Shown here: piece after piece, positions 13,271 through 22,500 of the stretch
How the letters are laid out: every line of letters begins with the position of its first letter
Position numbering within the stretch: position 1 is the stretch's first letter
Source of the DNA: a virus
Length of the DNA stretch: 32,121 nt
Direction: 5' to 3' (one strand)
IMG/VR virus record: IMGVR_UViG_3300031367_000003
Span: 1-32,121 of that record
The notes under the pieces: generated by a model
Told to the model about the DNA's origin: nothing
What the model saw: only the letters and a program-made list of their open reading frames with translations
Database searches by the model: none
Made by a program: the position numbers and the translations under genes

Positions 13271-13513
13271 ATGGTGAACGACGAAAGCTGCAACTGCTAC
13301 AGGATTGGAGATTCGACATACGATTCGTCGGGTCTACGGAGGACGCCCGTCTCATACGACCCATCGGGCCTGAGAAGAACCTCGGTGAGATACAGCCAAT
13401 CTGGGCTCCAGAGAACCAACGTCGTGTACGATTCGTCGGGTCTGCGAAGAGTGTCGGCCATCGTCTGCGACGATGCCGGGGGGAGGAATGGTGAACGAGT
13501 GGCAACCGATTGA
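13271..13513 (+). CDS. 12-residue tandem-repeat peptide
   Basis: An 80-residue protein starting MVNDESCNCYRIGDS. Four consecutive 12-residue units follow, each close to x-Y-D-S-S-G-L-R-R-T-x-V (third unit YSQSGLQRTNV), then a short tail. In the DNA the 36-base units differ mostly at third codon positions of this frame (GGT/GGC/GGG, CTA/CTG/CTC, ACG/ACC), which supports this frame as the translated one. Start context AGAGGTGA-ATG. No family recognised. The last 9 codons overlap the DUF551 gene. Confidence 0.6.
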   Translation: MVNDESCNCYRIGDSTYDSSGLRRTPVSYDPSGLRRTSVRYSQSGLQRTNVVYDSSGLRRVSAIVCDDAGGRNGERVATD

Positions 13514-13658
13514 GACGGTACCGCGGGACGGGACTGATGTCCTCGTCAGCGACGGCCGTCAGGTTTGGATTGACTGGTGGCATTCCCCCGGCGTCTGGGG
13601 CATAGAGATGGGGAATCCGACACATTGGATGCCGCTGCCTGAGACTCCCGAGATCTGA
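13488..13658 (+). CDS. DUF551-like phage protein
   Basis: A 56-residue protein. NEWQPIETVPRDGTDVLVSD, then GRQVWIDWW and PTHWMPLPETPE are the hallmark segments of DUF551, small proteins common in phages and prophages with unknown role. The start is ATG 13488 or GTG 13491; the latter gives MNEWQPIE, the usual family N-terminus, and has GGGGGGAGG at better spacing. Last gene of the rightward operon. Confidence 0.82.
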   Translation: MVNEWQPIETVPRDGTDVLVSDGRQVWIDWWHSPGVWGIEMGNPTHWMPLPETPEI

Positions 13659-13660
13659 GA

Positions 13661-13733
13661 TCAATGCCCGATGCTTGCTGAGGGGGCGCTAAAGCGCTGT
13701 CTATGTCGGCCGGCCAGCAAGCAAAGGGCACCC
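13661..13733 (+). repeat. intergenic hairpin repeat, copy C
   Basis: Starts 2 bases after the DUF551 stop. TGCCC (13665-13669) and TGCTTGCTG (13672-13680) pair with CAGCAAGCA (13715-13723) and GGGCA (13726-13730), with GA facing AA. The loop is only 34 bases and contains GGCGCT/AGCGCT. No T tract follows. Confidence 0.8.
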
Positions 13734-14029
13734 GTCTCTCAGGGCTGACTCCTCGCCCTGGTGGCCGGCCCCCGCAGCCGGCGAGAGAAACGCGGGTTAG
13801 AGCGCGGTATAGACGCGCCGGGCGGGTGAGACGCCCGCCATCGATCAATGCCCCGCGTCCGCTCACAACCCGTGACACGGTTGCCAACCCAAGACCGGGC
13901 GGGCGTGGGGCTCCCAAGCTGAAAAATGGGAGCGGGCCAGGCGGATCGGGCAAGGGAACGCAGCCGAGGGCATTCGGAGGGCGCTGGATGCCTGGCGGTC
14001 AGAGTCAGATGAGGGCGCGGGTCATGCTG
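13734..14029. other. convergent non-coding junction between the two operons
   Basis: The rightward operon ends at 13658 and the leftward late operon at 14030. No protein gene is supported here. It holds hairpins GGCGGG/CCCGCC near 13820-13840, copy D of the intergenic repeat, and GCTCCC (13910-13915) with GGGAGC (13928-13933). The minus-strand reading of the last hairpin has a T5 run in its loop, not after the stem. I expected a two-way terminator and see no standard one. Confidence 0.45.
13844..13918 (+). repeat. intergenic hairpin repeat, divergent copy D
   Basis: It shares the flanks ATCAATGCCC and GGGGCTCCCAA with copies A to C, but the stem sequence is different: bases 13849-13862 pair with 13899-13912 at 13 of 14 positions, two as G-T wobbles. 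The stem is kept while its sequence has changed, which suggests selection for structure. Confidence 0.55.
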
Positions 14030-14629
14030 TCACTTCCCCTCCAGCGCGCGGGCGATCTGCTGATGCAGGCGGAGGTTGAGATAGGCGCGGGCGTCGGCCT
14101 CGATCTCCGGCCACAGGCCACGAACCATCGTAGGCATACTGACCACGTAGCGCTCATAGATCCGCTGGCGCAGCAGCGGTTGACCGGATCGGGGTCCGCG
14201 CTTGATGATGCGGCCGGCATACCGCCCGCGGCGCGGTTGGACCTTCGGGCCGCGACGGTAGAAGACGCCGGTATGACCGCTCTGCATCGTCGCGAGGAAG
14301 GCGTGGCGCAGGACGGTCTGTTTGCCGCGGCGCACCTTGATAGAGATCCCGCGGCGGGTCTGCTTAGGTCCGAACGCCATGAGCGCGATGGGGCCACCCT
14401 TGACGCGGATTGTCGCGCGCAGGGTCTCGGCGTTGGACCGGGTGATAGGCAGCTGCGCCTTCGCGGCCCTGATCTTGATGTTCCAGGTCTCGCGGACCCG
14501 ACGCGTCGCCTCGGTCGCTGCATGCTTGGCCCCGTCGTTGAGGGTCTGGCTCAGGATGGACCGGGCGCGGCGCGGCAGGCCAGCGAGGAACCGGTCTGCT
14601 TCGCTGAATCCTTCGAGTCGGATGCCCAT
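14030..14629 (-). CDS. minor tail protein Z-like
   Basis: A 199-residue protein starting MGIRLEGFSEADRFLAGLPR. The order LNDGAKHAATEATRRVRETW, NIKIRAAKAQLPITRS, RATIRVKGGPIALMAFGP, GISIKVRRGKQTVLRHAFLA and SGHTGVFYRRG matches the gpZ family (tail completion; in lambda it acts late in tail assembly). The upstream in-frame extension is Pro/Arg-rich shadow, so the ATG at 14629 was chosen. gpZ genes normally precede the tail tube gene; here it is the last gene of the operon. Confidence 0.78.
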   Translation of the reverse strand: MGIRLEGFSEADRFLAGLPRRARSILSQTLNDGAKHAATEATRRVRETWNIKIRAAKAQLPITRSNAETLRATIRVKGGPIALMAFGPKQTRRGISIKVRRGKQTVLRHAFLATMQSGHTGVFYRRGPKVQPRRGRYAGRIIKRGPRSGQPLLRQRIYERYVVSMPTMVRGLWPEIEADARAYLNLRLHQQIARALEGK

Positions 14630-14640
14630 CAGACAGGCGC

Positions 14641-14901
14641 CTATTCGTCGTCCGGAATAGTGCCGCGGCGGATCACTGGACCAAGGCGGTGGAGCTTGCC
14701 ATTGACGGTCACGGCAGAGGGATGGATCGGCATGATGTGGAGCTTGGTCCGATCGAACGATGCTGGCGTCGTTCCTGTCTTGGCGCAATAGGCTTTCCAG
14801 ATTAGCTGCAGGCGCGCTCCAAGGCGGTCGGTATCGCCTCGGCCAAGGACGGCGATGTCGATGTTGTTCGGTTCGTCGAGATAGTGGGCCAGCAGTAACA
14901 T
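14641..14901 (-). CDS. small tail-region protein, unknown function
   Basis: An 86-residue protein. NIDIAVLGRGDTDRLGARLQ, then LIWKAYCAKTGTTPASF and VTVNGKLHRLGPVIRRGTI; mixed alpha/beta, no family recognised. Its ATG overlaps the stop of the 718-residue protein by one base (TGATG). The place between a tail tip protein and gpZ suggests a head-tail or tail completion role, but that is only positional. Confidence 0.6.
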   Translation of the reverse strand: MLLLAHYLDEPNNIDIAVLGRGDTDRLGARLQLIWKAYCAKTGTTPASFDRTKLHIMPIHPSAVTVNGKLHRLGPVIRRGTIPDDE

Positions 14902-17057
14902 CAGGTCAATCCTTGAAAATCATACCGGTTGCCGTCGTAAGCGTAGCCGCTCGGCTCATAGAGCAGGAACGACTTGCCGGAAAGGTGCAACATCCCAGGA
15001 CCCGTGCTCCCATACCAGACGGTGCCGGCACTGTCTGCCGGGGTCACTTCAGCCCCAAGCGTCGCAGTATCGATGTCATAGCATGCAAACCCGCCGTCCG
15101 CGGCGTCCCAAGCCACGAATAGGCGCCCGTTGTGCATGATCCATGGATTATCGAGCTTCTTTCCGTAAAGCGTTGTCCGCTTGTCCGTCGTATCGGCGCT
15201 CGGGGGCCTGATCGGGCCGTAAATGTCGCCACTTCTTGCCAGTGTCGTTGTATTGATCTCTTCGAGATAGAGCTGATAGTTGTTTGAGCCGGAACTGGTC
15301 TCGTAACAATAGGCTACCCAAAGTTTCTCTGTTCCCTTGTCCCACAAAAGCTGGGCATTGTGAGTATAACCGCCGTACATGCGGTCGTCGCCCCACCCGC
15401 CGCCGACGGTAGCAGGGAATAGCGCAGCGCGCGCCGTCATGGTGGTCGCCATTGGCTGCGCCTTATTGATCCAAATGCCGTTGTAGGGATAAAGGTACTC
15501 GCCTATGCCGGCGTCCGTCGTATACAGCTCAAGCCCGGTGAAATGATGCCAATAACACTGCGGGTTGCCGTTGCTCGATTGCGCATCGGAATAGAACTCC
15601 ACCTGGATTGTCGTGCCATCAGAGATGGTGCGGCTGGTGATTGCTGCGAGATTGTCTCTTACCTCCTCACCAAGCCAGGCATATGCAGTCACATCGGCGT
15701 GTTGCGAGTTTATGGTGATGCGAATCCTGGGTGTGGGGGCTCCCGAATAGCCGGACGCGGCGTGCACATCGAACACCCGCTCTGACACAAGCTGAATATT
15801 GGCCAGCGTGAAACTATCCCCATGGTAAGTGAAGGTCTCGATCCTGTTTCCGGTGCTCCCCACGGGGCCATAGGCGTAGCAAGTCTGATCTGGATCGATG
15901 GTGCCCGGATAGAGCGAGATATCGTTGTTCTGGACCTGGAACTTCGTGACGATTTTGGCATCTGCATACTGGCTTCCGAGCCCTTCGCGCGTCAGGAAAT
16001 AGACATCCGAGGTTGCGGGGTCCATGACGGGCGGTCCTGGCGTATCGCCAAGGGAGTAATACCAGGCATCGTTCATCTCTTCGCACCAGGCTGGATTTTT
16101 CCGCCCCAGCCAGCCAAGAGTAGAATCAAACGTGCGATCCGCCGGGGCGACGGTATGGAAGGGCTGCGACGTGCGCGCGTCCAGATCCACCCAAAACCAG
16201 TTACCCGCGAGATTCTCACAAAACGGATAGCCGGTGGCCGTGTTGGGGTCTGCCGTGTCCCAGCAGCAGTAGTTCTGCTCGCCGATAAGATATCGGTCGG
16301 AGTTTATGATTCCTTCCCCGAAAAACTCTCCCCATGCATAGCTCCAGGTGGGATCGTTCTCGGAGCCGGATGCGTCCCAGATATCGCCGTTGTAATCGAA
16401 CGGGACCTGGATCTCCTCGCACGATGCAAGGGTCCCGTCGAGCCGCATGCGCGCCCTAATGAACATGATGTTGGCGGAATAGATCGGGTCGGCCATAGGC
16501 TCCGGCGAGTCATATTCGCCGGCCGAGTAGGGATACATCACGCCCAGCAGACAAATCGTCTCATCTGAGGCCCGGTAAATCGTCGCGGCGAGGGGCCAGT
16601 AGTAATAATTTCCCCACTCATAGAGCACCGCTCTTCCGTCTGGGGCGGCGCTGGCGATTGAGAGATCCGGCTTCGAGCCACTCGTCACAGCCGGCAATGC
16701 GGTGACTGAGCCGCGGGTGTAGGCGATATTCGAGACGGTCAGTACGGGACGCGTCGTGTTCGGGGAGAGCCAGATCTCAAAGCGGTCGCCCGCTCGCACC
16801 TCGATCCCGGAGACAGAGCCTGATGCGCCGTCCGTCGGCTGATAGCGGGAGTCGATGAGCCGCGCGCCGTGATTGACGCCGAAATAGAGGAGGGCGTAAC
16901 CGCTGCCGCCGGTGAAGGCCCAGTCAAACGCCATCGTCCCGTCAGCGGGCACGGTCGCGCCGATCCAGGATAACCCCGCATAGTCCGGATATGTTGGATT
17001 GGGCGCCGGCCCCTGGATGACGACGGAATCCGGCAGTCCAGACCAGTCGATGCTCAT
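14901..17057 (-). CDS. large tail tip or receptor-contact protein
   Basis: A 718-residue protein starting MSIDWSGLPDSVVIQG. It is beta-rich with many Trp and Tyr: an N-terminal carbohydrate-binding-like region (about 20-130, FDWAFTGGSGYALLYFGVNH), then repeated strands with WGNYYYWPLAATIYR, WFWVDLDARTSQPFHTV and similar, reminiscent of a propeller, and a region about 450-560 with HADVTAYAWLGEEV. No catalytic motif found. Start at 17057 (ATGA overlap); the longer frame runs over the previous gene with shadow sequence. Last large protein of the tail tip block, so a receptor-binding role is inferred. Confidence 0.65.
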   Translation of the reverse strand: MSIDWSGLPDSVVIQGPAPNPTYPDYAGLSWIGATVPADGTMAFDWAFTGGSGYALLYFGVNHGARLIDSRYQPTDGASGSVSGIEVRAGDRFEIWLSPNTTRPVLTVSNIAYTRGSVTALPAVTSGSKPDLSIASAAPDGRAVLYEWGNYYYWPLAATIYRASDETICLLGVMYPYSAGEYDSPEPMADPIYSANIMFIRARMRLDGTLASCEEIQVPFDYNGDIWDASGSENDPTWSYAWGEFFGEGIINSDRYLIGEQNYCCWDTADPNTATGYPFCENLAGNWFWVDLDARTSQPFHTVAPADRTFDSTLGWLGRKNPAWCEEMNDAWYYSLGDTPGPPVMDPATSDVYFLTREGLGSQYADAKIVTKFQVQNNDISLYPGTIDPDQTCYAYGPVGSTGNRIETFTYHGDSFTLANIQLVSERVFDVHAASGYSGAPTPRIRITINSQHADVTAYAWLGEEVRDNLAAITSRTISDGTTIQVEFYSDAQSSNGNPQCYWHHFTGLELYTTDAGIGEYLYPYNGIWINKAQPMATTMTARAALFPATVGGGWGDDRMYGGYTHNAQLLWDKGTEKLWVAYCYETSSGSNNYQLYLEEINTTTLARSGDIYGPIRPPSADTTDKRTTLYGKKLDNPWIMHNGRLFVAWDAADGGFACYDIDTATLGAEVTPADSAGTVWYGSTGPGMLHLSGKSFLLYEPSGYAYDGNRYDFQGLT

Positions 17058-17299
17058 GGGTCGTAGGTCTCCGGCGGGTAGTACCAGCCGATCCAGCCCG
17101 AGCCCCAGGTCAGGACCTGCTCCGTGGCATAGCCCCCCAGATCGATCGTGAGGGTCATGACCTGGCGGCCGGCGTCGATGGTAATGGCCTTGATGACGCC
17201 GTAGCTCGAGGCCCAAAAGGGCGAGCGGTTCTGCAGATCGAACTGCACGGTATCGCCCACCGACAGACTGAGGAGAGTGAGATCGGCCAGGGCGGGCAT
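17054..17299 (-). CDS. small tail tip protein
   Basis: An 81-residue beta-rich protein: LTLLSLSVGDTVQFDLQNRS, then FWASSYGVIKAITID and QVMTLTIDLGGYATEQVLTW, GSGWIGWYYPPETYDP. It could be a beta-barrel end domain of the 485-residue protein upstream, from which it is separated by 3 bases; in related phages the two may be one protein. It overlaps the next start by 4 bases. Confidence 0.6.
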   Translation of the reverse strand: MPALADLTLLSLSVGDTVQFDLQNRSPFWASSYGVIKAITIDAGRQVMTLTIDLGGYATEQVLTWGSGWIGWYYPPETYDP

Positions 17300-17302
17300 G
17301 GG

Positions 17303-18760
17303 TCAGGCGGAGAAGTCCGGCGCGGCGCCAAGCAGCCGCAGGCCATAGGGATTCAGCATGTCGAGCTGGACGGTGATGCGCGGGCGGACCTTGGAACGGA
17401 AGGCTATCTGGGCATCCGCTTCGGTCTGGGCATCGGCGGCCCCATAGATGGCGGACTCTGCGGTCACCTGATCCTGAATTGCATCGATGGAGAGGGCGGA
17501 CTCGCCCTCGGCGTAATGCCAGGTGTCGGCCCAGGTCTGCACGCCCTGCGCGGCTCCGAGCAGCTGGGCGCCCTCCTGGATCGTCCAGTTCTTTCCGTAG
17601 CCGATCAGGACCGAGCGCAACGGCGTCACCTCGTCATCCACATCCCAATCGAGCAGCGGACACTGGTCAGGCTCTAGGAGGTCCCTGCGGTCGGTCAGGA
17701 TCAATTTCACATCGCTCTCATCCGGTGCGCCGTCGCAGTCAAATCGGACATTCCCCGCGCCGTCCCATTGCATCCAGCCGAGGATGGGTGCCAATAGGGT
17801 CTGCGTCAGGCTGCGATAGGAGAGCTGATCGGGCTCGGTGGCGTACCACCCCATCTGGTAGTCCTTGTCCGTAAACCGACTGCTGTAGCTGATCTGACTC
17901 TCTTCCAGGCCAAGCTCCTCCATGATGCTCGCGAGCATGCCCTTGGGGGTGCCGGTGACCAGATCCTGGGTCTCGTTATAGGTGCAGTCAACGGTCAGAA
18001 TGCCGACCGGGGTCGAGCCGAGCTTCACTAAAGACTCGACGAGGCAGGTGGCGTAATAGCCCGAGGCGACCGAGGCGGCGAGGAGCGTCGCGCCATCGCC
18101 GTAGTCATTGCCGTCGAAAGTGATCTCGACGCCCCCGTCACGCACCGCATGCACGATGTTCGTGAAGACTCGGCCAACACTGACATCAGTGTTATAGGGC
18201 CACCGCATGCAATAGATGAGATTTCCGGCATTGACGAGCTTCGGTGTGATGTTCTTGACCCGGCCCTTGCCGCGTGGACGGACCACGCCGTCCAGGTCAG
18301 TGTTGGTTTCGATGCTGTCCAGGGTGGAATCGAAAAGGCCCGAGCGCACGGTCTTATCGAGGATGCGGCTTGGGTCCTGGCATAGGATGCGCACCACTTT
18401 GCGCCCGCAAAGCATCCTGTCCACTATGCCGGCGAACAGGATCACGGTATGGTCGAGCTGCGGGTCGTCGGTCAGCAGGAGTTTGATAGTGACCGCCTGG
18501 CCGTGGGAGGAATAGCCCGAGATTGAATCATAGGTGCCATCCAGATTACTCAGCTCGATGCCGCCGAAATTCTGGGTCCCTGTGCCGAAGGTTACGACGA
18601 GCGGCGTGACGATGGTCGGCGGGTAGTAGCGGTTCGGCGCCGTCGGATCGCTTGGCCCTGCGGTAAATCCATGCATCGAGGCATAGATCGGATATTCGGT
18701 GCCGGTAGAGAGATCCACCGCCTGAGTCTCGATCAGGATCTGAAAGATCGGGTTCCGCAT
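17303..18760 (-). CDS. tail tip / baseplate hub candidate
   Basis: A 485-residue protein. The first about 130 residues (IFQILIETQAVDLSTGTEYP, VVTFGTGTQNFGGIELSNLD, IKLLLTDDPQLDHTVILFAG, VRILCQDPSRILDKTVR) have the look of the first domains of phage hub proteins; the rest is a large alpha/beta region ending LGAAPDFSA. Third gene after the tape measure, where Siphoviridae encode the hub (lambda L/J region). No enzyme motif. ATG overlaps the upstream stop (TGATG). Confidence 0.65.
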   Translation of the reverse strand: MRNPIFQILIETQAVDLSTGTEYPIYASMHGFTAGPSDPTAPNRYYPPTIVTPLVVTFGTGTQNFGGIELSNLDGTYDSISGYSSHGQAVTIKLLLTDDPQLDHTVILFAGIVDRMLCGRKVVRILCQDPSRILDKTVRSGLFDSTLDSIETNTDLDGVVRPRGKGRVKNITPKLVNAGNLIYCMRWPYNTDVSVGRVFTNIVHAVRDGGVEITFDGNDYGDGATLLAASVASGYYATCLVESLVKLGSTPVGILTVDCTYNETQDLVTGTPKGMLASIMEELGLEESQISYSSRFTDKDYQMGWYATEPDQLSYRSLTQTLLAPILGWMQWDGAGNVRFDCDGAPDESDVKLILTDRRDLLEPDQCPLLDWDVDDEVTPLRSVLIGYGKNWTIQEGAQLLGAAQGVQTWADTWHYAEGESALSIDAIQDQVTAESAIYGAADAQTEADAQIAFRSKVRPRITVQLDMLNPYGLRLLGAAPDFSA

Positions 18761-19524
18761 CAGAACACCTCACCAACTTCAAACTCGACGAGATTGCGCC
18801 CGAAGCTCCGCATCTCCAGCTCATTCAGACGGCGCAGCCGGCCGAGGAACATGCGGTCGTAGGAGACATCCACCTGAGTCTGATCGTGGATGAAAAGCAC
18901 CTCCCCAGAGAGCCCCTCGGTGCCGGCCGCTCCCCAGAGGCCGGCCTCCATCGCGGCGGTGAGCCCGTCCAGGGTGAAGCGCTCCATGCGGCGCGGCGGC
19001 CGCTGGTCTGGAAACTGGAAGCCACCGAGAGACTCGGTGATCTGGGTCCCGTCCGCCCAGCCCCGGTAGGCCGGATAGACGATGTGCTGGCGGGTGAAGG
19101 GATAGGCATCCTGCATGATGAGGACGCGACCGATCTCGAGATAGCCGTCCGCGTTGCCGGTATCGGCGATGTCAATCTGCACGCTGGAGGCGGTCTCCGC
19201 GGCCGGGAGCAGGCAGCAGAAGACAGGCGTCAGGAACGGCAGCGAGCCGGCAGCCGCGACCGTGACAGCACCGGAGTCGAAGCTCCCGGCCTGTACCCGG
19301 ACGGTCGCGGTATTCAGCGTGAGATTGTGGCCAGCGATGGCAACCACGTCGATACTGGTCGAAGCGGCCAGAGTCGCGGTGAGGGTCAGGGCCGCGGCCG
19401 AGGTCGTGCGGGCCTTGGCCGCAATGAAGCGGTTAGCGAGCTGGTTGGCAGGCGTCAGATCCCCGGACCAGCTTCCGCCGGACCAGGTGGCGCTCAGGCC
19501 CTGATCGTTATAGCCGAGACGCAT
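18760..19524 (-). CDS. distal tail (Dit-like) protein candidate
   Basis: A 254-residue protein. The N-terminal about 140 residues are Ala/Thr/Ser-rich beta strands (ALTLTATLAASTSIDVVAIA, then VQIDIADTGNADGYLEIGRV), like a galactose-binding jelly roll. The rest has RRMERFTLDGLTAAMEAGLW and VLFIHDQTQVDVSYDRMFLG. It is the first gene after the tape measure, with TAATG overlap, where distal tail proteins are encoded. The role is inferred from order. Confidence 0.62.
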   Translation of the reverse strand: MRLGYNDQGLSATWSGGSWSGDLTPANQLANRFIAAKARTTSAAALTLTATLAASTSIDVVAIAGHNLTLNTATVRVQAGSFDSGAVTVAAAGSLPFLTPVFCCLLPAAETASSVQIDIADTGNADGYLEIGRVLIMQDAYPFTRQHIVYPAYRGWADGTQITESLGGFQFPDQRPPRRMERFTLDGLTAAMEAGLWGAAGTEGLSGEVLFIHDQTQVDVSYDRMFLGRLRRLNELEMRSFGRNLVEFEVGEVF

Positions 19525-22500
19525 TAGGCCACCTTCCGCTCCGCCTGCGCCGGTAGGCTGGCACTGCGCAAGGCATCCAGATCGCGGCGCAGCGCGGCAA
19601 TCTCCGCGCGCACTGCCTCGAAGCCCGCCCGCTCGACGTTGACGCTAGTCTGCATGGCGGTCAGCTGCTCGGCGCCAAGGTCCTGCTGGCTCGGGATAAG
19701 GGTCTGCAGCTCGTCCGTGATGCGGGAGAATACATCCGCATAGCCGGTAGAGCTGCCGAAATATTGGCGGGCCTCGTCCAGGTAGGTCTTCGCAACATCG
19801 GTGAGGCTCGATAGCGCCGCTTGATCGCCGCCCTGGGCCGCGCTATAGGTCTGCTCGAACTGGGTCCGGGCATAGGCCAGTTGATCCTTCGGGGATAGCG
19901 GAGATTCGGAGCTGGTGAAGAGGCCGGTCAGAAACTCCTGGATCTTGGTCTGCGCGCTGCTGAGCCCACCGGCCAGGTCCGCGGTAGACCCGGTGAGCTT
20001 GGCCATGGCATCGCTCGCGGCCACGAATGCGGGAGCGATCGCAAGAGCCTGGACATAGGCGGCCTGACCAGCCTCGGTAGTCAGATCCAGCGAATCGACG
20101 AACGCGCGCAGCTCCTGCTTGGTGTCGATGAGGGCATCACCGGTGCGCCCCATTCCCTGGTTCCAGGCGACGATGACGTTCTCGGCGTCCTGGTAGGTCT
20201 TCTGCAGCTGCTCCGTCTGGGAGTAGAAATTCTGGTAATAGAATGCCTGGGCATTGGCTAGGCCGGAGACTGATCCCGCCAGATCCGCCATGTGCTGGGC
20301 GGCGGCGAGAACGGCATCGTCGGTAGCACCGAGCGATTTGCCGAGGTCAGCCAGATCGGAGATGAATTGCTGGAGCCCGGCGAAATCCTGGATGGCCTGG
20401 CCGATCGCTTTCGCCGTGTCCTGCAGCGAGCCCGAGAAATCGCCGAGCTGCTGCGCGATAAACTTCGCCTCCTGTTCCCCGGCGGCAGCCGCGGCTTGGA
20501 TGTCGGCCTGAAGGAGATTCTTTAGCTCCTGCTCCAGATCTCCGGGTGCGCCTTTGGTCGGCGGAATATTCACGCCCGCGATGGCCGCCTTCCCGGATTC
20601 CCCCAGGGTCGATGAGATCAGATTCACCAACTGATTCACCGCATCAATGGAATTGATGGCCTGCTGAAACTGCTCCTGGCTCAGGTTATAGCCACTGACC
20701 GGAACGGCCCCGCCCTGGCGTCCGGCGATCGTCGCCTCTGGAATGTGCGGTCGGCCGAATGCGTTACCGGCAAGAGCGCCAATCGCCGCCCCGATGATCG
20801 TGCCGACAACCGGCACGACTGACCCGATCGCCGCGCCCGTAGCGGAACCGGCCGCAACTCCAGCAGCCGAAGAAATTGCGCCAGCCAGCGAAGCGCCTCC
20901 GAGAGATCCTGCGATACCGCCCACAGCCGATCCGATCTGTCCCGCCTGATTTTGCGCGAGCAGGTGTCCGACCACGGCCCCGGCGATCCCGCTGATGCCA
21001 TAGACGAGGTTGGACGTGTTGGCGATTCCGGAGAGCCCATTGGCCAGGGTATCCGGCGCGATCCCCACGGCCGATCCCAAATTGAACAGCCCGGACGCGA
21101 TGCCCCCGCCGATTGATGTGCCGCTAAGCAGATTGCCGAGCGAGCCAAGTACCCCGATGCCTCCCGTTCCACCGACACCAGCCGAGCCGGCCGTTGCCGC
21201 CGCGGCTGTGCCCGAGGCGGTTGTCCCGGTCAACGCCGTCGTCAGACTGACCGCGAGGGGGTGCGTAATCAGCAAATGCGCCATCTCGGCCAGGAAGTCG
21301 AGGATGGCGTTCTTCAGGTTGTCGAGCATGTCCGTGCCGCCGCGGAAGACCGATTTCCAGAGATCCGCGAAGCCGGTATCGATTCCCTTCAGTGCCCGCT
21401 TCCATGCCTCGGCGACTCCCTCGCTGGTGCTGACGGCCGCGCTCTGCAGGTCATAGAGCCTGGCGGCGTTCTGCTGAATGGCGGGCAATGCCTGCTGCCA
21501 GGCGGTGATCTGCTGGCGGTAGGCGTCGGCTAGCTTCCGGTGCCCGGCATTCTCGGCTTCGAGAGCCTTAGCGTTCAGGTCATGCTCTTTGGCCTCTACC
21601 TCGATCTGAGCCGAGGCCCGGGCGCGCTCGACCCCGGTGAGCTGCATTAACCGGATCTGATCGCGCTGATGCTGCATGTACGCTGCGAGCGCCTGGCCCC
21701 CGGCGATCAGGGCCTTGTCGGCGGTCTGCTGCTCGCGGGCGGAGGATTTGGCGGCACTGCCGACGGCCTTGTGTGCGGTCGCGGTCCGGCCGAGGCTGCC
21801 GATCAGCTTCTCCAGGGCGCTGGCATGGCCGGAGGCTGCGGCGGTCGCAGTATGCTCTTGCTTGATAACCGCGTCTCGCTCTGCCTCCAGGTCCTTCAGG
21901 CGTCCTTTTAGCTGATCGACCTGCTGTCCGACCGTTTCCGTATCGAGTCCTGCCGCTCCCTTCAGGGCGTTTAATGTCTCGCTACGCGCGCGCAGGTAAA
22001 AGCCGGTAATTCCTTTGTCCTGCAGATCAGCAATAGCACCCTTCACGGTTGCGATTTGTTGGGCGATCTGATCCAGGCGAGCATTTTTGGTCAGTCCGCT
22101 AAATGACGCAGACAAGTGGTCAATGACCGTGCTGAGGAGCGAGCCATTCTTTATGGCATCGAGGAATAGCTGAGAAACGTTGGCAAGCCCGGCAATTACT
22201 GGGCCAGCGAGAAAGTAGGTCAGACCTCGGAACGACCCAGTCAGCCGGGTGATATCGTCGTTTAACCGCTCCGCAGCCTTCGCGGTCTGTGTATCCATCT
22301 CCAGGCCGAGCTGGTGCGCCTCCCGCATCATTTGATTGATTCCGGAGGCTCCGGCGTTGAGCAGGGGAATCAGCTTCGGCCCAAGGTCTTGTCCGAGAAG
22401 CTCTGCAGCCAACGCTGTTTTGGCCGCACCGTCCTTGGTCGACGCGAAAACGTCAGCGAGCTGTTTCAGAGCCGGCAGGGTGCCCTTACTTGCATCTATC

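Noticed and set aside
10941-13918. Copies A to D as integron attC sites
   Set aside because: Their size and position after stop codons fit, but B to D lack GTTRRRY and RYYYAAC at paired positions, and the segment A to B holds four genes including recT, too much for a cassette.
13703-14791. 362-codon open frame on the plus strand at the convergent junction
   Set aside because: It covers hairpin D and runs antisense through the gpZ-like gene; composition is Arg/Gly/Pro-rich as expected for a GC-rich shadow frame.
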